From assembly GCF_029626175.1 (NCBI RefSeq), contig NZ_JARUBM010000002.1, positions 310,001-374,000 on the forward strand: 64,000 nt of DNA, read 5' to 3'. Position 1 is the stretch's first letter. The number at the start of each line of letters is the position of its first letter. This DNA comes from Micromonospora sp. WMMD1082. GTDB lineage: Bacteria; Actinomycetota; Actinomycetes; Mycobacteriales; Micromonosporaceae. Made by a program: the position numbers and the translations under genes. Below are positions 8,888 to 16,577 of this stretch, one piece after another. Below the pieces are notes generated by a model. It did no database searches. It saw nothing but the letters and a program-made list of their open reading frames with translations, and was not told where the DNA came from.

Positions 8888-9951
8888 GTGCGTACCTCGG
8901 TGTCGGTCGTACGATCGGTGCGGTCCCCGGCCAGCAGCGCGGCGACCCGGTCGGTGGCGTCGCGCCGCCAGAGATGGGCGGCCAGGGCGATGCCGGAGGC
9001 GATATCGTCGGCGCGGGCGGCTCCATGGCAGACGACCACCGTCCCGGCCACTCCGAGCAGGGCGGCCGCCCTGGGCGCGCCGCCACCCGGCGGTGGCCCG
9101 CCGGCCATCGCGTACGCGCCCTCGACGGCCTTGAGCAGCACGTTACCGGTGAACCCGTCGGTGACCACCACATCGGCGCGCGTGCCGAGGCAGACGTCGT
9201 ACCCCTCGACGAGCCCGATGTAGCGGGCGTCGGCGGGCAGGGCGGCGGTGCTGAGCATCGGGTCGGCGAGCCGGCGGGCCCGGTCACCCTTGCCGGGCTC
9301 GGTGCCCACGGAGAGCAGCCCGACCCGGGGCTCGACCACGCCGTGGGCGACCACGGCGTACGCGGCACCCAGCACGGCGTGCCGGGTCAGCGTCGCCGGG
9401 CCCGGCTCCAGCGAGCCGCCGACGTCGAGCAGTACGACGGGACCCGAGACGGCGGGCAGCGCGGCGGCGAGTGCCGGCCGCCGGACGCCGGGCCAGCGGC
9501 CGAGGCCGAGGGCGGCGGCGGTGACCGTCGCGCCGGTGGAGCCGGCGGAGACCAGCGCGTCGGCCAGCCCGGCGCGAACGGCGGCGACGGCCGCCCGGAC
9601 GCTGCTCTCGGCGCGGGCGGCGCTGGGATCACCGGCCATGTCGACGGCGGTGTGCGCCGGCCGGACCGTGATCCGGCCCCGTTGCACCGGGTCGAGGGCG
9701 CCGATCAGCGCGCCGGCCGCTTTCGTCGGGCCGACGAGAATCAGGTGCAGGTCCGGGTCGGCGTGCACCGCCCGCAGAGCGCCGTCCACCACGACGGCGG
9801 GAGCCTCGTCCCCGCCGAGGAGGTCAACGGCGATCCGTGCGGTGCCCGGCTCCATCTCGACGCCGGCCGGTGAGAGCCGGCCGGCGTCGGCGGGAGCAAC
9901 GGGCGACCGCCGGGAGGTGCGCGTCGCCCGACCCGTGGTCGGAGACGTCAC
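8884..9951 (-). CDS. plsX: Phosphate acyltransferase PlsX
   Basis: PlsX converts acyl-ACP to acyl-phosphate, the first step of phosphatidic acid synthesis in many bacteria. Recognisable blocks are [12 protein letters not shown] at about 40-51 (family consensus DAMGGD), SAGSTGA (usually NTGA), [12 protein letters not shown] and [10 protein letters not shown]. The reading from GTG 9951 gives 355 residues with about 36 extra at the N-terminus; an ATG at 9855 would give the usual length but lacks a ribosome site. The 9951 start lies 12 nt after the rpmF stop. The gene sits in the rpmF-plsX-rnc-mutM chain. Confidence 0.9.
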   Translation of the reverse strand: MTSPTTGRATRTSRRSPVAPADAGRLSPAGVEMEPGTARIAVDLLGGDEAPAVVVDGALRAVHADPDLHLILVGPTKAAGALIGALDPVQRGRITVRPAHTAVDMAGDPSAARAESSVRAAVAAVRAGLADALVSAGSTGATVTAAALGLGRWPGVRRPALAAALPAVSGPVVLLDVGGSLEPGPATLTRHAVLGAAYAVVAHGVVEPRVGLLSVGTEPGKGDRARRLADPMLSTAALPADARYIGLVEGYDVCLGTRADVVVTDGFTGNVLLKAVEGAYAMAGGPPPGGGAPRAAALLGVAGTVVVCHGAARADDIASGIALAAHLWRRDATDRVAALLAGDRTDRTTDTEVRT

Positions 9952-9963
9952 GCGCCGTCCGGA

Positions 9964-10137
9964 TCAGACCTCGAGGACCTGGCGGCCGTTGTAGGTGCCG
10001 CAGACGGAGCAGGCGGCGTGCGGCAGCTTCGCGGACTTGCACTGCGGGCAGGCGACGGTCGCGACCGCCGCGGCCTTCCAGTTCGCCCGGCGGGACCGGG
10101 TGTTGCTGCGCGACATCTTGCGCTTGGGGACGGCCAC
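9964..10137 (-). CDS. rpmF: Ribosomal protein bL32
   Basis: A 57-residue protein beginning VAVPKRKMSRSNTRSRR, typical of bL32, with a C-terminal zinc ribbon (CPQC and CSVC pairs), so this is the zinc-binding form. GTG at 10137 is the start because the mature L32 N-terminus is AVPKRK. It lies directly between the DUF177 gene and plsX, as in many bacteria, where L32 and phospholipid genes are co-transcribed. Confidence 0.96.
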   Translation of the reverse strand: MAVPKRKMSRSNTRSRRANWKAAAVATVACPQCKSAKLPHAACSVCGTYNGRQVLEV

Positions 10138-10142
10138 GGTTC

Positions 10143-10706
10143 TTACTCCTCTGTACGGGTCAGTTGCGACAGGCCCGCCCAACGCGGGTCGATCTGCTGG
10201 TGGCTGTGGTCGGCCGGCAGATCGTCCCGCTGCACCCCGCACTCGGGGCACAGGCCGGGGCAGTCCTGGCGGCACAGCGGGTTGGTCGGCAGCGCGAGCA
10301 CCACCGCATCCCGCAACGCCGGTTCCAGGTCGATCAGGTCTCCCTGCATTCGACCGACCTCATCCTCCGCGGTGGTGGCGTCCGTGGTGCTGTTCGCGTA
10401 GGCGTACAGCTCCTGGATCGTCACCGTCACCGAGTCGTTGATCTCGCGCAGGCAGCGACCGCACTCGCCCCGGATCGGACCGCTGACGGTCCCCGAGACG
10501 AGCACGCCCTCGGACACCGACTCCATCCGCAGATCGAGGTCGAGGCCCGCGCCCTCCGGCACGCCGATCAACTCCACGCCGAGGTCCGACGGCGCCGAGA
10601 CCACCCGTTTGACGGTACGCAAGGCACCAGGTCGGCGCGGCAGCTCCCTCGTGTCGAGGACCAGCGGCGACCTGGGGTCGAGTGAAGTGGGTGAATTCTT
10701 GGGCAT
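10143..10706 (-). CDS. YceD/DUF177 family protein
   Basis: A 187-residue protein with a central acidic beta region and four-cysteine pattern: CGRC in the middle and CRQDCPGLCPECG near the C-terminus, probably a zinc site. The family is encoded next to rpmF almost universally, and has been linked to 23S rRNA maturation in plants and bacteria. The ATG at 10706 is preceded by a CCGGAG site. It ends 5 nt before rpmF begins, so the two are one operon. Confidence 0.92.
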   Translation of the reverse strand: MPKNSPTSLDPRSPLVLDTRELPRRPGALRTVKRVVSAPSDLGVELIGVPEGAGLDLDLRMESVSEGVLVSGTVSGPIRGECGRCLREINDSVTVTIQELYAYANSTTDATTAEDEVGRMQGDLIDLEPALRDAVVLALPTNPLCRQDCPGLCPECGVQRDDLPADHSHQQIDPRWAGLSQLTRTEE

Positions 10707-10878
10707 AGTCAGACTCCGGCCGGTGAGGGGCCGACTAACGAGGTTACCTGGACGGACGCCCCAGCGTCGAACCGGGGGGCGACCGGCGGTCACGCCGACG
10801 GCGGTGCCGATGGAGACACCGTCGGGAAGCCCGGCGCGAGCGGGGCGTAGCCCGGGCGGCGGTGCCCCCGACAGCCGC

Positions 10879-11376
10879 TCAGAAGGGCAGCGGCCGCTCC
10901 GCCTCGTCGCCGGCGAAGGTGCCGATCTCCCGCAGCGCGTGCATCTTGTCCCGGCCGCGCTCGATCGAGGCCAGCGCCCGGGTGAGGAACTGCTCGAAGT
11001 TGGCCAGCGCGGTGTCGACGTAGTCGTCGACCTCCTCGCGCAGGCGCTGCGCCTCGGCGCGGGCCTCGGCGATGATCCGGGCACCCTCATGCTCGGCCGA
11101 AACGGTGATCTCGTTCACCGAGACGAGCCGGGCATGTTCCGCCTCACCCTCGCTGATGATCCGGTCGGCCTCCCGCTTGCCGGCCTCCATGATCTTGTCC
11201 CGCTCCTCCAGCAGGGCGGCGGCCCGGCGCAGGTCGGCGGGGAGCTCGCCGCGCAGCTCGTCGAGGGCCGCGATCATCTCGCCGCGGTCGACCATGCAGT
11301 TGTTACGCGACATCGGAACGGAGCGTGCCTGCTCCACGATGGCGATCAGTTCGTCGATGCGGTCGAGCGGGTCCAC
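10879..11376 (-). CDS. SepIVA-like DivIVA-domain protein
   Basis: The 165-residue protein is nearly all helix, with a long Ala/Glu/Arg coiled coil. It resembles mycobacterial SepIVA in the N-terminal pattern LIAIVEQARSVPM, in the DRGEMIAALDELRGELP block and in the C-terminal VDDYVDTALANFEQFL segment. The position between DUF177 and coaD is also the same as in mycobacteria, as I recall it. SepIVA acts in septation and intracellular membrane organisation. This form is shorter than the mycobacterial one (about 245 residues), having lost most of the middle coiled coil. Confidence 0.8.
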   Translation of the reverse strand: MDPLDRIDELIAIVEQARSVPMSRNNCMVDRGEMIAALDELRGELPADLRRAAALLEERDKIMEAGKREADRIISEGEAEHARLVSVNEITVSAEHEGARIIAEARAEAQRLREEVDDYVDTALANFEQFLTRALASIERGRDKMHALREIGTFAGDEAERPLPF

Positions 11377-11522
11377 CGGTACCTCACTCCTGTCGTTCGT
11401 CGGGCCGACCTACATCATGCGGCCTGCGGCCAATTTCCCGCCTCACCCAATGATGTCGTCCCCCGCCCCTCCCCCGCCCCATCCCCGCCCTCGGGCGCGT
11501 CGCCCCTCCCCACCCCTAGCCT

Positions 11523-11598
11523 CCGCGATCTTGCACTTTGTGTCTCCGCAAACGGGGCAAGGCAGGGCAAGAAGGCGACCGAAACTGCAAGATCGCGG
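11523..11598. repeat. Intergenic palindromic element, GATCTTGCA family, copy 2
   Basis: Perfect 13-bp arms at 11523-11535 and 11586-11598 with a partly paired interior. The outer arm shares GATCTTGCA and the following ACTT with copy 1 at 7110-7181. It sits downstream of coaD in a C-rich/G-rich gap (11377-11631) and may end the coaD transcript. Confidence 0.7.
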
Positions 11599-11631
11599 GA
11601 GTGAGGGGGCGAGGGGGCGGGTGCGGGGGGT

Positions 11632-12117
11632 TTAGGGGGGTGGGGGGTGGAGGCGGGTTTTCAGGGCCTCGCGGACGATGTCGGGCACGTGGGGGGTGAC
11701 GTCGCCGCCCCACTTGGCCACGTCCTTGACGAGACTGGAGGAGAGGAAGGAGTAGAGCGGGTTGGTGGGCATGAACAACGTCTCGACCCCGGCGAGGCCG
11801 ATGTTCATCTGGGCCATCTGCAACTCGTAGTCGAAGTCGCTGACCGCCCGCAGGCCCTTGATCAGCACCGTCGCCCGTTGCGCCCGGCAGAAGTCCACCA
11901 GCAGCCCCCGGAAGGACTCCACCCGGACGTTGCCGTAGGAGGCGGTCACCTCGCGGAGCATGTCGATGCGCTCCTCGACGGTGAACAGGCCGCTCTTCGA
12001 TTGGTTGACCAGCACCCCGACGATCACCTCGTCGAAGAGCCGGCTGGCCCGACCGACGATGTCCAGGTGACCGTTGGTGACCGGGTCAAACGAACCGGGA
12101 CACACCGCACGTCTCAT
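11632..12117 (-). CDS. coaD: Phosphopantetheine adenylyltransferase
   Basis: CoaD transfers AMP to 4'-phosphopantetheine, the fourth step of coenzyme A synthesis. The 161-residue sequence has the nucleotidyltransferase motif PGSFDPVTNGH at about 6-16 and the SSSLVKDVAKWGGDV block near the end. The ATG at 12117 overlaps the rsmD stop by 4 nt (ATGA). Length is normal for the family. Confidence 0.96.
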   Translation of the reverse strand: MRRAVCPGSFDPVTNGHLDIVGRASRLFDEVIVGVLVNQSKSGLFTVEERIDMLREVTASYGNVRVESFRGLLVDFCRAQRATVLIKGLRAVSDFDYELQMAQMNIGLAGVETLFMPTNPLYSFLSSSLVKDVAKWGGDVTPHVPDIVREALKTRLHPPPP

Positions 12118-12677
12118 GATCGGCGACCGTACCAAAGGGTGGTCTCGCCGTACCGGCGACTGCGCTGGCCAGTGACGCCTTCCACCCATTCGACCGGACC
12201 GCTACGACCGGACCGCTCCACCACCACCATCGCGTCCGGCGCCAGCCAGCCCTCGTCGACCAGGGCGGTGAGCATGGCGGTCACCGCATCGCCCGGGACC
12301 GCGTACGGCGGGTCGGCGAAGACCACGTCGTACGGGCCGCCGTCCGGCCCGGCGGCCAGCACCGTGGCGACCTTGCCGGTGACCAGTCGGGCGGCCGGCG
12401 CCGCGCGCAGGGTCGCCACGTTCTCCCGGACCACCCGGGCGGCACGCGGATCGGACTCGACCAGCAGCACGTGCGCGGCGCCCCGGGACAGCGCCTCGAG
12501 GCCGACCGCGCCGGAACCCGCGTACAGGTCGGCGAAGCGCGCGCCGTCCAGGTCGATCTCTGCCTGTACGGAGCTGAAGAGCGCCTCCCGGACCCGATCG
12601 GAGGTGGGCCGGGTGCCGGCGCCCGGTGGCGCGGCGATCCGCCGGCCGCCGAGGTTGCCGGCGACGATCCGGGTCAC
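12114..12677 (-). CDS. rsmD: 16S rRNA (guanine-966-N2) methyltransferase
   Basis: A 187-residue SAM-dependent methyltransferase. It has the family N-terminus RIVAGNLGGRRI, the SAM motif LYAGSGAVGLEALSRGA, a VESD acidic loop and the catalytic DPPY motif at about 121-124. RsmD methylates G966 of 16S rRNA. It is coupled to coaD, a pairing seen in most actinobacteria. GTG 12677 was chosen as the first start giving the conserved N-terminus. Confidence 0.94.
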   Translation of the reverse strand: MTRIVAGNLGGRRIAAPPGAGTRPTSDRVREALFSSVQAEIDLDGARFADLYAGSGAVGLEALSRGAAHVLLVESDPRAARVVRENVATLRAAPAARLVTGKVATVLAAGPDGGPYDVVFADPPYAVPGDAVTAMLTALVDEGWLAPDAMVVVERSGRSGPVEWVEGVTGQRSRRYGETTLWYGRRS

Positions 12678-13022
12678 CGCCGGCCCCCGAGGATGCGCTC
12701 ACTCATGACGGCACTCCGCTTCGCTGCGCGCCACCATGAGGCACCATCGCACTGAGCCGATGACTCGCTCGCCCACGCTCGCTCATGCCCCGACGCTACG
12801 CGATTCCCACGGCGCGGCCGACGATCGGACGTTGATCTCTCCGCAGTCAGCTGAGGACGTTCCGTGTATGGAAGATCACGGATTTACAACATCATCCTTA
12901 GGTCCCGCTGAAGGCTATGGCGCACCGCGCCGGATCTATAAGGTCTGCCGCGTGCCGGTCGCGGGGTGCGTCTCCAACCGCCCGCCTGGCATAGCCCTCG
13001 AACTTTCCTGTCAGGAGTAGAC
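12678..13022. other. Divergent intergenic region upstream of the first LPVTG gene
   Basis: It separates leftward rsmD from the rightward surface-protein gene. The half near rsmD shows nothing clear. The half near the LPVTG gene holds the promoter block listed at 12889-12950 and an AGGAG ribosome site at 13014-13018. Confidence 0.6.
12889..12950 (+). promoter_or_regulatory. Promoter block shared with the second LPVTG gene
   Basis: ACATCAT (12889-12895), TTAGG (12898-12902), GGCTAT (12913-12918), TATAAG (12937-12942) and GGTCTGCCG (12942-12950) recur at identical spacing before the paralogous gene at 16578. TATAAG is a plausible -10 with GGCTAT 18 bp upstream. The ACATCAT..TTAGG pair upstream could be an activator or operator site. 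Confidence 0.6.
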
Positions 13023-13982
13023 GTGAGTCGTCTCAACTTCCGGCGTGTCGCGGCGGCAGCCGCCGGCGCGCTGATCGGCCTCGCCGGCGTCGCCACGGTC
13101 GCCGCGCCGGCCAGCGCCCACCACCCCATCATCAAGGGCGTCGGCTGCAAGCTCGCCAACGGTGAGGTGAAGGTCGAATGGACCGTCACGAACAGCGAGC
13201 GGCAGTGGGTTGCCGAGGTGGCCTCGGTCTCCACGCCGTCCGGCACTCCGGTCACCAACATTGTCGTCGGCGCCGTACTGCCGAAGGCGGGCGAGGGCGC
13301 CCTGATCGGCGAGCAGGTCGTGCCGAGTCGCCAGCGGGCCAACCTGACGGTGAAGGCCGTCTGGAAGAAGGACCGGCAGACCGTCACGAACACCCAGACC
13401 GGTACGGCCAAGGTTGTCGGCAAGTGCGCGGAGCCGGAGCCCACGCCGACCCCGACGGAGGAGCCGAGCCCGGAACCGACCCCGACGGAGGAGCCGAGCC
13501 CGGAGCCCACCCCGACGGAGGAGCCGACCCCGACCCCCGAGCCGACGACCCCGTCGCCGAGCCCGAGCCAGCCGGAGGTGCCGGAGCCGGGTGAGCCGAC
13601 CTTCGAGCTCACCGAGACCTGCGACGAGCTCGTCTTCCTGATCAACAACCCGGCCGACGGCATCGCCTTCTCGGTCACCCTGACCTCCGAGAAGGGCACG
13701 GTCAAGACGCTGGACGCGGTGCCGGGCGAGACCACCTCGGTGAGCTTTGACGCCTACGACGGCCTGGTCGTGACCCCGACCTTCACGGTCGAGGATGAGA
13801 CCGTCGAGGGCGAGCCGGTGGCGTGGGAGCAGCCGGCGGACTGCGGCAACGGCGGGGGCGGCGGTCTGCCGGTCACCGGTGCCGCGACCGGCGGCATCAT
13901 CGCCGGAGCCGCCGTGCTGCTGGCCGCGGGCGCGGCCCTGTTCGTGGTGACCCGCCGCCGTCGGCTGCGCTTCACCGCCTGA
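13023..13982 (+). CDS. LPVTG cell-wall-anchored surface protein
   Basis: The 319-residue protein has a signal peptide (about 1-32, ending ASA before HHP). A beta-rich domain (about 35-135) is followed by a Pro/Thr/Glu repeat linker with three PTPTEEPSPE-like units (about 138-190). A second domain is bounded by Cys200 and Cys274. The sortase signal is LPVTG at 282-286, a hydrophobic helix and an Arg-rich tail. Sortase should attach it to the wall; no sortase gene is in the window. GTG 13023 has AGGAG just upstream. It is a shorter paralogue of the gene at 16578. The function is unknown. Confidence 0.88.
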   Translation: MSRLNFRRVAAAAAGALIGLAGVATVAAPASAHHPIIKGVGCKLANGEVKVEWTVTNSERQWVAEVASVSTPSGTPVTNIVVGAVLPKAGEGALIGEQVVPSRQRANLTVKAVWKKDRQTVTNTQTGTAKVVGKCAEPEPTPTPTEEPSPEPTPTEEPSPEPTPTEEPTPTPEPTTPSPSPSQPEVPEPGEPTFELTETCDELVFLINNPADGIAFSVTLTSEKGTVKTLDAVPGETTSVSFDAYDGLVVTPTFTVEDETVEGEPVAWEQPADCGNGGGGGLPVTGAATGGIIAGAAVLLAAGAALFVVTRRRRLRFTA

Positions 13983-14005
13983 CCCAAGCTGAGCCGAGCC
14001 TGATC

Positions 14006-14041
14006 CGAGGGCGCGTCGACCACCTGGTCGGCGCGCCCTCG
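14006..14041 (+). terminator. Hairpin terminator after the first LPVTG gene
   Basis: Perfect 10-bp arms 14006-14015 and 14032-14041 with a 16-nt loop, 24 nt after the stop. It lies between convergent genes and could serve both. Confidence 0.65.
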
Positions 14042-14152
14042 TGCGTCAACTGCGAACAGTTGATCGCCCGCGATGGGCCTCTGGGCCTGACCGGCCATGT
14101 CGTCGAGCGGGGCCGGTGACGAGTCGACCGGGTGGCACCGGCGCGAATCGGC

Positions 14153-15121
14153 TCAGGTTCTCGGGCCACGGGCGGGAAAGAGGGCGTGCGGTACGAACCA
14201 CAGGTAGAACACCATGCCGAGCAGCTCGACCAGCGATTGCATGACGATGACGATCGAGGCGATCTCCCAGCCGGCGGGCAGGGAGAGCGCGAAGGGTAGG
14301 ACGACGAAGGAGTTGCGGGTCCCGAAGCTGAACGCGAGGGTCCGGCCCTGGGTGGCGGGAAGTCCGAAGATCACACTCATGATCTTGGCCAGGGCGAGGC
14401 CGGCGGCCAGGAATGCGAGCGCGGCGATGATCACGACCGGCAGCAGGCCCAGCGCGTCGCGCACGGCGCCGACGTGGGCGGCGGCGACCAGCCCGATGAC
14501 CAGAGCGAGGAGCGGGACCGGGCCCCAGCCCAGCAGGTCGCGTGCCCGTTCCCGGCCGGGGTCTGCGCGGAACCAGAGTTCGGAGAGGCCGGCCGCGATC
14601 AGCGGCGCCACGACGACGACCAGTGCCGGCCAGATGTCCCGCGGTGCGAACACCGCGGAGAACTGACCGCCGGTCATCACCCACAGGTAGAGCGGCAGCA
14701 ACAGCAGCTGCACCACCAGGTTGAGTGGCGTGACCGCCGTCGCGCGTGCGGTGTCGCCCTTGCCGAGCTGGCTGAAGGTGATGAACCAGTCGGTGCACGG
14801 CACCAACAGGACCAGCAGCAGCCCCGTCCGGATAGCTTGATCTTGGGGGAGGAACTGCACCAGGGCCCAGACCAGCAGCGGCAGGATGACGAAGTTGCCG
14901 ATCAGCGCGGCGGTGAGAAACCGTGTGTCCTTGAACGCCGCAGCGATCGTTGTCAGCGGCACCTGGGTGAAGGTGGCGTAGAGCAGCAGCCCGATGACGG
15001 GCCACACCATCGCCTCGAAGGCGTGACCCGCGCCGGGTGCCAGGGTGCCGACGATCAGTCCGCCGAGCACGGCACCGAGATAGCACCACACCTGCCGGCG
15101 TTCGAGAGTAGCCCGGGTCAC
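14153..15121 (-). CDS. BASS/ACR3-like arsenic-resistance type permease
   Basis: A 322-residue integral membrane protein with about ten transmembrane helices. It belongs to the bile-acid/arsenite symporter superfamily: PCTDWFITFSQLGKGD in the middle carries the conserved Cys of ACR3-type transporters, and RNSFVVLPFALSLP near the end matches the family's second conserved core. ACR3 proteins export arsenite or antimonite. GTG 15121 was preferred over GTG 15142 because GAGGGGCG lies just upstream. It is the last gene of the MerR-controlled operon, so the true ion might differ from arsenite. Confidence 0.75.
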   Translation of the reverse strand: MTRATLERRQVWCYLGAVLGGLIVGTLAPGAGHAFEAMVWPVIGLLLYATFTQVPLTTIAAAFKDTRFLTAALIGNFVILPLLVWALVQFLPQDQAIRTGLLLVLLVPCTDWFITFSQLGKGDTARATAVTPLNLVVQLLLLPLYLWVMTGGQFSAVFAPRDIWPALVVVVAPLIAAGLSELWFRADPGRERARDLLGWGPVPLLALVIGLVAAAHVGAVRDALGLLPVVIIAALAFLAAGLALAKIMSVIFGLPATQGRTLAFSFGTRNSFVVLPFALSLPAGWEIASIVIVMQSLVELLGMVFYLWFVPHALFPARGPRT

Positions 15122-15176
15122 GCGTCCGCCCCTCACCTGCACGAGCGAGTCGTCGTCAGACCCGAACGCGCGAGGC

Positions 15177-15488
15177 TCACGACGAGGACACTACCGAGAC
15201 CCTCTCCGGCGCCCCCGAGACGGGCCGATCGACGCAGGCGCAGTCCCCACCAGCGCACCCGGTGCGCTGCCTTCGGACCCGGCGCGACGCCCACCACCAG
15301 GCCGCCCCCGCCGCGACGGCCAGACCGACCGCGATCCCGGGCATCGCCCGCGCGGCAGCGGCCCAGCCGGCACCACCGATCAACCCGGCCGCGAGCAGCA
15401 GCGGCACCACGCAGCACGCCGCACACGCGAGACCGGCCAGCCCCGTCAACCCGGACGGCAACACCCGACGTGGATCAATCCTCGACAC
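15177..15488 (-). CDS. Small cysteine-rich membrane protein
   Basis: A 103-residue protein with two or three transmembrane helices. It has a CAACC motif inside the first helix and a GCAGGDCAC motif in the tail. Vicinal and paired cysteines in a small membrane protein of a MerR operon recall MerT-type mercury carriers, but I cannot assign it with confidence. Its start overlaps the end of merR by 14 nt. It probably binds or moves the soft metal ion sensed by the regulator. Confidence 0.7.
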   Translation of the reverse strand: MSRIDPRRVLPSGLTGLAGLACAACCVVPLLLAAGLIGGAGWAAAARAMPGIAVGLAVAAGAAWWWASRRVRRQRTGCAGGDCACVDRPVSGAPERVSVVSSS

Positions 15489-15918
15489 GATCAGCCTCCT
15501 TGGTCAGTTCCACGAACGGCAACGGGCAGCATGGGCTGTCCGCACAGGCAACCAGGTCGTCACATCCGGCGGCGACCGCCTCGCGCAACGTGTCCCGGAT
15601 CACCGACAGGTCGGCGATCTTCTGCTCCACCTCGGCCAGCTTGTCCTGCGCACGAGCCCGCAACCCCGACTCCGGCCGCCGGCCATGCCGGTGGGCACCC
15701 ACGCTCAGCAGGTCGGCGACCTCGTCCAGGGAGAAGCCGAGCCGCTGAGCGGTCTTGATCACCCGCAGGACCGTGACCGTCTCCGGCGGGTAGAGGCGAT
15801 GGCCACCCAACGTCCGGTCCGGCTCGGCCACCAGGCCGCGCCGCTCGTAGTAGCGCAGCGTCTGCCGGTTCACCCCCGCGGCCTCGGCCACCTGACCCGA
15901 CCGCAGCCCCGGACTCAC
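15475..15918 (-). CDS. MerR-family metal-responsive regulator
   Basis: A 147-residue regulator with an N-terminal winged helix (SGQVAEAAGVNRQTLRYYERRGL at about 7-29) and the RLYPPE and FSLDEVADLL helices. A dimerisation helix follows, then a C-terminal metal-binding loop CDDLVACADSPCC. The Cys pattern (one near the helix end, then ACADSPCC) matches soft-metal MerR sensors. MerR proteins untwist promoters with an over-long spacer; such a site is present at 16270-16300. It overlaps the upstream gene by 4 nt. Confidence 0.9.
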   Translation of the reverse strand: MSPGLRSGQVAEAAGVNRQTLRYYERRGLVAEPDRTLGGHRLYPPETVTVLRVIKTAQRLGFSLDEVADLLSVGAHRHGRRPESGLRARAQDKLAEVEQKIADLSVIRDTLREAVAAGCDDLVACADSPCCPLPFVELTKEADRVED

Positions 15919-16262
15919 GGCCGGTCACCCCCGGCGCGGGCGGCAAGAGCGTCGAGCACGTCGACGTGCTCCGCCGGCACCGCCACCTCCAGGGCGAGCT
16001 GCCCGCCGGTCGCGGTCAGGGTGAAGGTGAAGAACGAGCAGCAACGGGTCTCCCGCACCATCAGGTCCGCCGCCCGCCCGGCGGCCCCGGGCTCGGGCCG
16101 CAGTTCCAGCCGTACCCGCATCCGGTCGACCCGCTGCACCCCGACCACGGCCGAGGCGAACATCTCGTCGAACTCGGCCAACCGCAGCGGCTGCTCGGTG
16201 GTCGGCAAGGTGCACGCCTGCGGCACCCACGCTCCGCTCACCAGGGCCTTCGTTTCGGTCAT
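15915..16262 (-). CDS. Conserved protein of MerR operons (CCSFFTF motif)
   Basis: A 115-residue soluble protein with one Cys in the N-terminal part (PQAC) and a central ETRCCSFFTFTLT segment that gives a vicinal Cys pair. I recall homologues next to MerR regulators in other actinomycetes, but no biochemical role. The ATG at 16262 lies only 7 nt from the -10 element of the MerR-type promoter, so the operon mRNA should begin at or next to this codon. It is the first gene of the operon and overlaps merR by 4 nt. Confidence 0.75.
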   Translation of the reverse strand: MTETKALVSGAWVPQACTLPTTEQPLRLAEFDEMFASAVVGVQRVDRMRVRLELRPEPGAAGRAADLMVRETRCCSFFTFTLTATGGQLALEVAVPAEHVDVLDALAARAGGDRP

Positions 16263-16269
16263 GGTGCGA

Positions 16270-16300
16270 CGGTAACCCCGTACCCAGGTACCGGATGCAA
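16270..16300 (-). promoter_or_regulatory. MerR-type operator/promoter
   Basis: On the minus strand -35 TTGCAT (16300-16295) is followed by a 19-bp spacer and a TTACCG -10-like box (16275-16270). The spacer holds a dyad CCGGTAC..GGTACGG (about 16279-16294). The arrangement matches the Tn501/Tn21 merOP layout, in which a 19-bp spacer carries CCGTAC-N4-GTACGG. The first gene starts 7 nt downstream, so the mRNA is probably leaderless. Confidence 0.75.
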
Positions 16301-16392
16301 GCGTGACCAAGCGGCAGATTGGTCCAGATCGGACAATGGAGCGCGAAGCCGCCGGATGATCACAACCGGTTATCAATGATCTCGAATTCATA

Positions 16393-16454
16393 ACATCATG
16401 ATTAGGGCTCTCTGTGGGCTGTTTCGCTTCTCACGATCTCGCTAGGGTCTGCCG
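16393..16454 (+). promoter_or_regulatory. Promoter block shared with the first LPVTG gene
   Basis: ACATCAT (16393-16399), TTAGG (16402-16406), GGCTGT (16417-16422), GCTAGG (16441-16446) and GGTCTGCCG (16446-16454) match the block at 12889-12950 with identical spacing (46 nt between the outer words). The rest of the divergent gap (16263-16577) holds the MerR operator and a GGGAG ribosome site before GTG 16578. Confidence 0.6.
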
Positions 16455-16577
16455 GGTGTCGGCGCTATCGCCGCCGGCCATCGGCACGGGTGGCACCCTC
16501 TCAGGCGCGGCACATGCCGCCGGCGCCGTCCGTCCCACCCGTGCCGGCCCTGACGCTTCTTCACCCCGGGAGTACGC

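Noticed and set aside
12736..13020. Possible small gene before the first LPVTG gene
   Set aside because: It overlaps the promoter block shared with the paralogue and has no family similarity or ribosome site.
14474..15748. Long plus-strand open frame over the metal operon
   Set aside because: Antisense to four overlapping minus-strand genes with recognisable families; composition is low-complexity.
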